From NCBI GenBank assembly GCA_028551475.1, contig CM052357.1, forward strand, positions 4,511,931 to 4,575,930: 64,000 bases of DNA, in the 5' to 3' direction. Position numbers and translations under genes: made by a program. Origin of the DNA: Casuarina equisetifolia (lineage: Eukaryota > Streptophyta > Magnoliopsida > Fagales > Casuarinaceae). This document shows, piece by piece, positions 57,916-64,000 of this stretch (its first letter is position 1; the number at the start of each line of letters is the position of its first letter). Under the pieces are notes generated by a model. It had not been told where the DNA came from. It worked only from the letters and a program-made list of their open reading frames with translations, and did no database searches.

Positions 57916-58592
57916 TGCTTTTGAAAATTATTAGAAGTAAGTTCCTTTTAATATATATATATATACATCTAAGTTGATAAACAAGACTCTTATGTGATTA
58001 TAACTAGTTTTATCCTTAGTTGTAACTCTGTGTTTTCTACTTAATAAAGTCTTAAGTGCCATTAGGTTCAACTACACCTTTTGTTAATAGTATGCAGCTT
58101 TTGTTAAATGCCATTAGGCGTGTATCATAACAGTCATATATTTGGCATGGATAAGGGTATTTGTTTGTCTTTTACTACTGCATTCCATGCAAGTAGAATG
58201 ATTTTTAGTTCTCCTTGTGCATAAATTTAGCCTCATATTCACCTATAAGTCTTATTCATGGGTCTAGCCAAAGGTAAAATTGTCCGTATGTTAAAGCCTT
58301 TTTTCTCTCTCCATATTATGCAGATAAAAAGTAAAATTTAAGTAACATAAGGTGTATTTTGCTTTTAACATATCTTTTCAAACACTTGAACTTAGGCTTT
58401 GATACCGTACAAGAATTTGTGAATTTGATTAACAAAAATTGAATAATTTATTTCTCTTTTTCTAAGAAAAAGAGTTATTTTTTATGTATAAAAGACACGA
58501 TACTACTTATCAGTTTCATACAGTCAGATCGTAATGATTCTGGTTCGTGTTTTGTGCAAAGGTGTCCTCGGCATCACATTGGCCTATCTGTC
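57915..58592. other. PUP-5 3' flank with a PUP-3-type 3' UTR remnant
   Basis: About 58136-58290 matches the immediate 3' flank of PUP-3 (46105-46250): ATTCCATGCAAGTA, ATTCATGGGTC and AAGTCTTATTC-like words. A third copy lies at 63460-63610. About 58370-58500 matches the PUP-2 3' flank (33800-33950). No gene. Confidence 0.6.
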
Positions 58593-60712
58593 TTATGCAT
58601 TGGAAACTTCGTCGTTGTTTCTATCTTCAGGCTTGGACTTCAGGTCATCGAGATATTGCTGATAGGCGTAGGAAATAAAGCCCCAAACGGCCGACACCAT
58701 GGCTACCACCTTCAATCCACCGAGGTTGTCGTGGAAGCATATCATAGCCAAATTGGAACAACGGGCACACACAAAACACTTTCCGAATTGGCGAAGAAGG
58801 AAGACGCCTCAAAGAACAATCCTATACAACCAACAGCAAGGACCTGCCACAATATGGCTGTCCAAATCAAAGTCATGAGATATGAGACCTTCCCCAGTTC
58901 AAACTTCTCCATTTCTCTCTTCAAACCTTTCCACTCTCCGCTTGAGAAAAGTCCCCCCATCGTGGCTAAACTTGCAACCAGTGATGGATAGATTATGACG
59001 TTCATCATCTCTGCAAATGTCATCCGTTTCAAAACCTTCCTAAAGACAAGGTGTATAAGGGAAAACTCCAAGCCTGTTCCAGCAGATGCAACAACAGTAC
59101 ATACGAACCCAATGGTGTACTTTCCTTTAGAGACGGCCGAGGCGCCTGCAGAGTCTGTTTGAATAACAAGGAGGACGGAGGATGTGGTGAGAAGAACGAG
59201 AGAATTGACGATGAGAAGAGTGAACTTTTGCGAATTGAGGAAGAAGGGAAAGAAGGCATTGAAGGCCAACTGTGATGAATAAATGAGGGAATAAGTAGAT
59301 ACTGGAAGGTACATCAATCCAACTGAGTACAAGACACAGCCTTCAGCTGCAAGTATGCCAATGAACACATAAATTGGTGAAAGTATCAACTTTGAAGGTG
59401 ATCTTGATTGGTCACTGTCCACGGTGGGTTTTCTGGGTGCTGAGAATACAAGGCAAGGGAGCAGGAGAGGGCAGGCTACAACCTGCACAAGTGCTGCCAG
59501 CCATTTGCTCTTTCCGCCTTTGTCGTAATACAATCTTCCCCGAAGGGATGCGGCTGAATCGCCGGCGAGGAGGAGTGCATAGGCTGCCATTCGGAGCCAC
59601 CGCTTATAACTTGTAGGTGGAGAGCTTATCGATCGGCTGGTGCCATTTACAGGCTCACTTGAGTTAGCTTCTTTGGCTGCCTTACCTGTGAAGGAAACAA
59701 CGAAAGCATTTGTAGAGAGCCAAAAGGCAATATGTTAGAAATTATCGAAAAATAAAAATATCAAACATAAAATCTTAAGATGCTAAGTGAAGAAACTCAT
59801 CTTTACTTCTCCAAATTTATAAATTACTATAAATAGGTTTGCTTGATTTATAATTAGCTTTTTTGAATTTGTAGATTTAAGCTTCTTAAGATTTTCAGAA
59901 TCTTTAAATTCCATAAACTCTATTAGCTGTCTTTTTTTTTTTTTGAATAATTGTTGGATGATAGAGGTTTTTTAAGTACAAAAGTTCTGTCAACAAGCAC
60001 TAGCTCAATTGAGAGCATGTGTTAGTTAATATCTTTGGATTTCAAGTTTGACACTAAATTTGTGAGTTAAAAAAAAAAATTATGTGTACAAAAGTTCCAA
60101 ACCCAAGATCTCATGAGGCTTCTCCAATCAATAAATATAACAGCTTCATTTATCTATTATATCCATTCATACATAATATAGATCTTAGTATATTCTATTT
60201 TGAGTATTTCTTTTTAAAATTGGTGTGTATTATTTTGAACTATAAAAATTTTATTTGAACTACTTCATTAGAAGTCCATTTTAGGAGAAAATGGAGAATT
60301 TCATAACATAATATTAAAATTCATTTTCAAAAAGACCCCATTATGCACAAAACTTACTATCCTAAATAATTGGTAAGGAGATATATTACTCAACAATAGA
60401 GCTCATAGTTTATATCGATTATAGACAAATATATTAAGAATGATGTGATTGTCTTGTATTATTAAAATCTTACCTAATAATTTTATTTAAAATATAAAAT
60501 ACATCCCTCTCCGAGATGGAATTGATTTTCTTGCAAGTTTTTTATGGAAAGCTAACTCACAAAGATCAGCAACAACATCAACAGTAATATCCAACGCCGA
60601 TCTAACTCAAAGGTGGTGTCACATATGTACATGCAAAGATTGTTCTCTCCTGGTACATATGAAAAGCTAACTTACTCATGATGTTGAGCTGCACTTCTCC
60701 TGCTACTCTGCT
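58593..60712 (-). pseudogene. PUP: Purine permease pseudogene PUP-5
   Basis: Exon 2 (59685-58593) is recognisable throughout: AAKEANSSEPVNGTS, YKRWLRMAAYA, RGRLYYDKGGKSKW, YLPVSTYSLIYSSQLAFNA, GEWKGLKREMEKF. A single-base loss near 58750, just after VPVVPI, shifts the frame and ends it in WL then stop. In the next frame the usual C-terminal block (CFHDN, then VWGFISYAYQQYLDD) is still readable. GQS of the first membrane segment is GDS, and QLAFNAFFSFF is QLAFNAFFPFF. At the exon 1 position (60676-60712) the donor survives but the ATG is gone. Two independent lesions plus several substitutions at conserved sites mark it as dead. It is the rightmost member of the array. Confidence 0.88.
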
Positions 60713-60964
60713 TCCAAAGCTGACAGAAAGAGGAGAGACAGAGAGAGAAGAAGAGCTTCAATGACTCTTCGCTTCTGCTGTAATGCAAGTGAAGCGAGGA
60801 CATGTCCAACATGCAAGTTTAATAGCCCACGACAGGCGTTTTTCTTGTCATTATCGTTAGAATTTCACTTCTTCGCTTTTTATTTATTTATGAGGACCGA
60901 CCCATCAATCAATTAGAGGATCCGAATGTTGTAATTACTTACGAAGAAAATCTTGTATATCATG

Positions 60965-61155
60965 TGTTGTTTATTGCGTCGCACCCCTTTTCGCAATGTA
61001 AACGACGAGCCGGCCGCTGGACTTTTCGACGTTATAGGAGTGAAAGGCACGGTTAAATCTATGCCGTTGGATACGTTTCTTTCATTTGACCGAAACGGCA
61101 AAAATCATAATTCTTATAACGTATGGATATCGACCTACAATGACCGTAAGTCCAC
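60965..61155. promoter_or_regulatory. Conserved CG-rich upstream block of PUP-5
   Basis: Third copy of the block described upstream of PUP-4 (TGTAAACGACGAGCCGGCCG core). It is retained although the gene it precedes is a pseudogene. Confidence 0.5.
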
Positions 61156-61169
61156 AAGATCCACCTAAC

Positions 61170-62510
61170 ATTCATCAGCTTGAATCTTTTCGAGCTTGAT
61201 CAGCCAAACCTTTTTTAGTTCTGTAAACTCAAAACTGTCACTTTTACATCCTAAGAAGATGTAAAGTGATTACTTAAAAACTAAATAAACTTACATCAAT
61301 TACTTTTTTATTTATAGTAAAAATAAGTATTATCGCTCTACAAAAGGCAAATTTAACAAATTGGATATTTTCAAAAGAAATATGAATTTTAGGCTTTAGA
61401 ATAAAATTAGTAGAAAAATGTAGATATCTTTTTTACTTGTAAGTGAGGTGCTAAACTATGATTCCTTATTATAGGGTTTCATCGTGTTGTTCAGTTAGTT
61501 TATAAAGGCTATTGAAAGATTAGTCCTTTGTATCGTATATATAAAGGTATTCTCAAATCATGTAATAATGTATTTTCTTCTTTTCTTATTCTTGATACGT
61601 TAATCTCTTTTGATGTTTTACTATTTTGATATTGCATCATAAACTTCAAAAATCAAGTCAATTTAGATTTATATTCTCTTTTTTCTGATCTTATTATTTA
61701 AAATTTTAATTTATTATTCATAACTAAAAAAGTTATCCCTCTTAATATTATCAATCTCTATCATGCAAAGAAAACTTCATGGAGTGTGGTTGACAAAATG
61801 TTGAATTGGCAAAGGAGAAGTTATGCCATTTAATGCATCCTCTTTTAGATCTTGTTTTTAAACCAAAGGTAGAGGAATGGAGGAATGCTAAACCAAAGGT
61901 TGGAGTGGAAGAATGCTATGTACATATATTCCTAAAATCACTTTCATTTCCAATCAAACAATTAGGTAAATAAAATAAAATTAGATAAATGCCCTTATGC
62001 CTACAAAATTCATTTTATAGTTAGACAATTAGATAAATGTTATTACTTTTGTTGTAATAAGCAATATATTTAGCTTAGAAGGCTAATAATAGAGGTTGCT
62101 AATTTTTTATCACATAGGATTGAGGTTTCCTTTGTGATATCACTATTGTTGATTTGCAAATTTGCTATCACCATTCCAAAACCAATCATATTACCATCAA
62201 GATTCATTATACCCATAAAGTCATTGAAGAAAGGGAGATCAAGCTTCTACACTACAAGATATCTTTACCAAGAGTCTGCCCTAAGAGCAGCATGAGAAGA
62301 TTAGAAAACTAATTAGCATCACCATGAACCCATTAAGGAAAGGTGTTAAAGGGCTTACATGTAGACTTAATAAAGCTAACTTCTAGGAGTCTAAGTAAAC
62401 AAAGTGCCTTAATAGAACTTTTTGAAACCTAAGTACAAGGATCTTGGGAAAATTTTCTATTAAAGAAAATGACACCTTTCCAGCAAGTCAATTTCTCTAT
62501 TGCATGCAAA
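61170..62510. repeat. Upstream half of the PUP-5 tandem segment
   Basis: Collinear with 55515-57250. AT-rich, no gene. Confidence 0.6.
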
Positions 62511-62514
62511 CAAT

Positions 62515-63195
62515 AGCTTAGAGTGATGATGGAATTAAAACTTAATGTCATGGACTACTCCCACATCAAGAAGGCAAGCAAAACGATTTAACTATTTTAG
62601 GGGTTCTAGCTACTCCTCCCATTACATTGACCTTTTAGGATAAACCTCAAGCTTATGATAGGTGGTATCAAAGCTAAACTACAATCCAACTTGGTGGCTT
62701 ATAATTGTTATCCTTTAGTGTGGGATAGCTAGTGGACCTCACCCAAGTCGAAGGCAACATAGATTTCGGTAAGTCAAAATGTTACAGGCTTCTCCAACAT
62801 CTAAAAGACAAGCAAGACGATCTAGCCATATAAGCAGGGTGGATACCCTTCTCAATTAAGGCCAGCCTTTTGGAATGAAATCCAAGCCCATGACAAAGTG
62901 GTTCTAAAGCCAAATTGTGACCCAATCCAATAGCGCTTTTGATTGCTATCTCCTATTGTAAGGTAGGCAATGGGCCCACCTAGTGGTGCTTACAACTGTT
63001 ACCCCTTAGTGTGAGGAAGCGAAGGGGCCCTACTTATGTCAAGGTGACATGGACTTTGGTGAAAGAGAATTTTACAAACTTCTCCCACATTAGGAAACAA
63101 GTATAATGGTTTGGCCATATAAAAGGGTCTAGCTATTCTCCTATTGGATTGACCTTTTAAGATGGAACCTTAGCTTGTGACATTTGGCCAATAAA
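62515..63195 (+). mobile_element. TRIM array with three LTR copies (array B)
   Basis: Same order as array A: three related repeats of about 130 bp, with GGTGGTATCAAAGCTAAAC after the first and AAGTGGTTCTAAAGCCAAAT after the second, where a primer-binding site is expected. Its position in the duplicated segment matches that of array A, so the array is older than the PUP-4/PUP-5 duplication. Confidence 0.6.
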
Positions 63196-63199
63196 CTCC

Positions 63200-64000
63200 A
63201 TGCTTTTAAAAAAATTTAGAAACAAGTTCATTTTAATATAAATATGTAACTTGGTGAACAAAACTCTTATGTGATTGCTACTAGTTTTATCCTTAGTTGT
63301 AACTTTGTGTTTTTTACTTAATAAAGTATTAAGAGCCATTATGTTCAATCATGTCTTTTGTTTCAAAGAATTTGTAGTAATTTGTTGGTTATAGTTTGTA
63401 ACTTCTCTATTTTGACTCTCTTGTTTTTATCCAATGTTGTATCATAACAATTAAGCATTTAGGATGGATAAAGGTATTTTTGTCTTTTAATATTGAATTC
63501 CATGCAAGTAAAATGGTTTCTAGTTCTCCTTTTATATAAAGTTAGCCTCATGTTGACCTATAAATCTTATTCATAGGTCCAATCAAAAGTAAAATTGACC
63601 TTGTGCCAAAGCCATTTTTTCATATTATTAATAGGCAATGTTTAACTCTTGGCATCTATTTGATAAGATGCTTAGTTATGCAAAGGCCCTCATGGGAAGG
63701 CAAAAAAGGAATTTGATGAACAATTTTATTTGGAAGTTTGTTGAATTTGTCATTAGAATTTTGAAAAGACTAAGCATGAGTCCCTTATTGAGTCTCTCCT
63801 TAGGCCTAACATAATCAAAGTTTGAATAATTCTTAACAATCATAAATTAAACAAAATTGTATATCATTGAATGAAGATAAATGAAAGATACTCATATTTT
63901 TATAACACAAAAAAGTCTATGAAATGTAACAAATAGGTTATTCTTACCTAATATTACAAGTTTTAATATTACTTGTAACTCATTGTAAAATATTTTACAT
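63200..64000. other. Right end: PUP-type 3' flank remnant, then unique DNA
   Basis: About 63440-63610 matches the 3' flank remnants at 58136-58290 and 46105-46250. From about 63640 similarity to the array stops and nothing is recognised. This may be the edge of the array, or a further PUP unit may begin beyond the window. Confidence 0.5.

Noticed and set aside
1-64000. tRNA, rRNA and other structural RNA genes
   Set aside because: I looked for tRNA-like A and B boxes and conserved rRNA strings and saw none. The primer-binding-like words are parts of LTR elements, not tRNA genes.

Overview
This is nuclear DNA from a flowering plant, most likely a woody eudicot (inference; the species cannot be fixed from the sequence). 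Genes have many GT-AG introns, intergenic DNA is AT-rich, microsatellites and small LTR/TRIM fossils are common, and all identifiable proteins have clear Arabidopsis relatives. No bacterial, organellar or CRISPR features are present.

Layout. (1) 1-3.3 kb: no identified gene; a possible 5' end of a minus-strand gene near 1.0-1.85 kb, then AT-rich DNA. (2) 4.0-5.5 kb, plus strand: ALG14, the membrane-anchoring subunit of the UDP-GlcNAc transferase that adds the second GlcNAc in N-glycan assembly; five exons, 233 aa. (3) 8.5-22.9 kb, plus strand: one 20-exon gene for a 1086-aa protein joining an N-terminal PP2C phosphatase to a C-terminal protein kinase. The splice chain stays in frame throughout and both domains keep their catalytic residues. 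A TRIM element lies in intron 16, a G17 tract in intron 6, intron 3 is GC-AG, and the terminal exon has a diverged tandem copy downstream. (4) 25.3-60.7 kb, minus strand: a tandem array of purine permease (PUP) genes of the AtPUP10 type. Four are intact (25.4-27.4, 34.5-36.6, 46.3-47.95 and 53.0-55.0 kb). One is a pseudogene (58.6-60.7 kb) and one is a ghost keeping only upstream and intron-start sequence (50.5-51.1 kb). Each gene has a 37-nt first exon, a 0.5-1.0 kb intron and one large exon.

The PUP array falls into two lineages. PUP-1, -2 and -3 share one type of upstream DNA. PUP-4, PUP-5 and the ghost share another that contains a conserved CG-rich block. The PUP-4 and PUP-5 units are tandem segments of about 5.6 kb, and each carries a three-LTR TRIM array. 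Between genes lie diverged segmental duplications, a solo LTR, a truncated LTR element, a foldback cluster and short tandem repeats.

The genes do not form a pathway. ALG14 acts at the ER in glycan assembly, the phosphatase-kinase is presumably a signalling enzyme with a hydrophobic N-terminus, and the PUPs are 10-TM carriers for purine-like solutes such as cytokinins or alkaloids. The most notable items are the phosphatase-kinase fusion with both active sites preserved and the history of the PUP array (duplicated first exon, ghost unit, conserved upstream block, gradient of decay).
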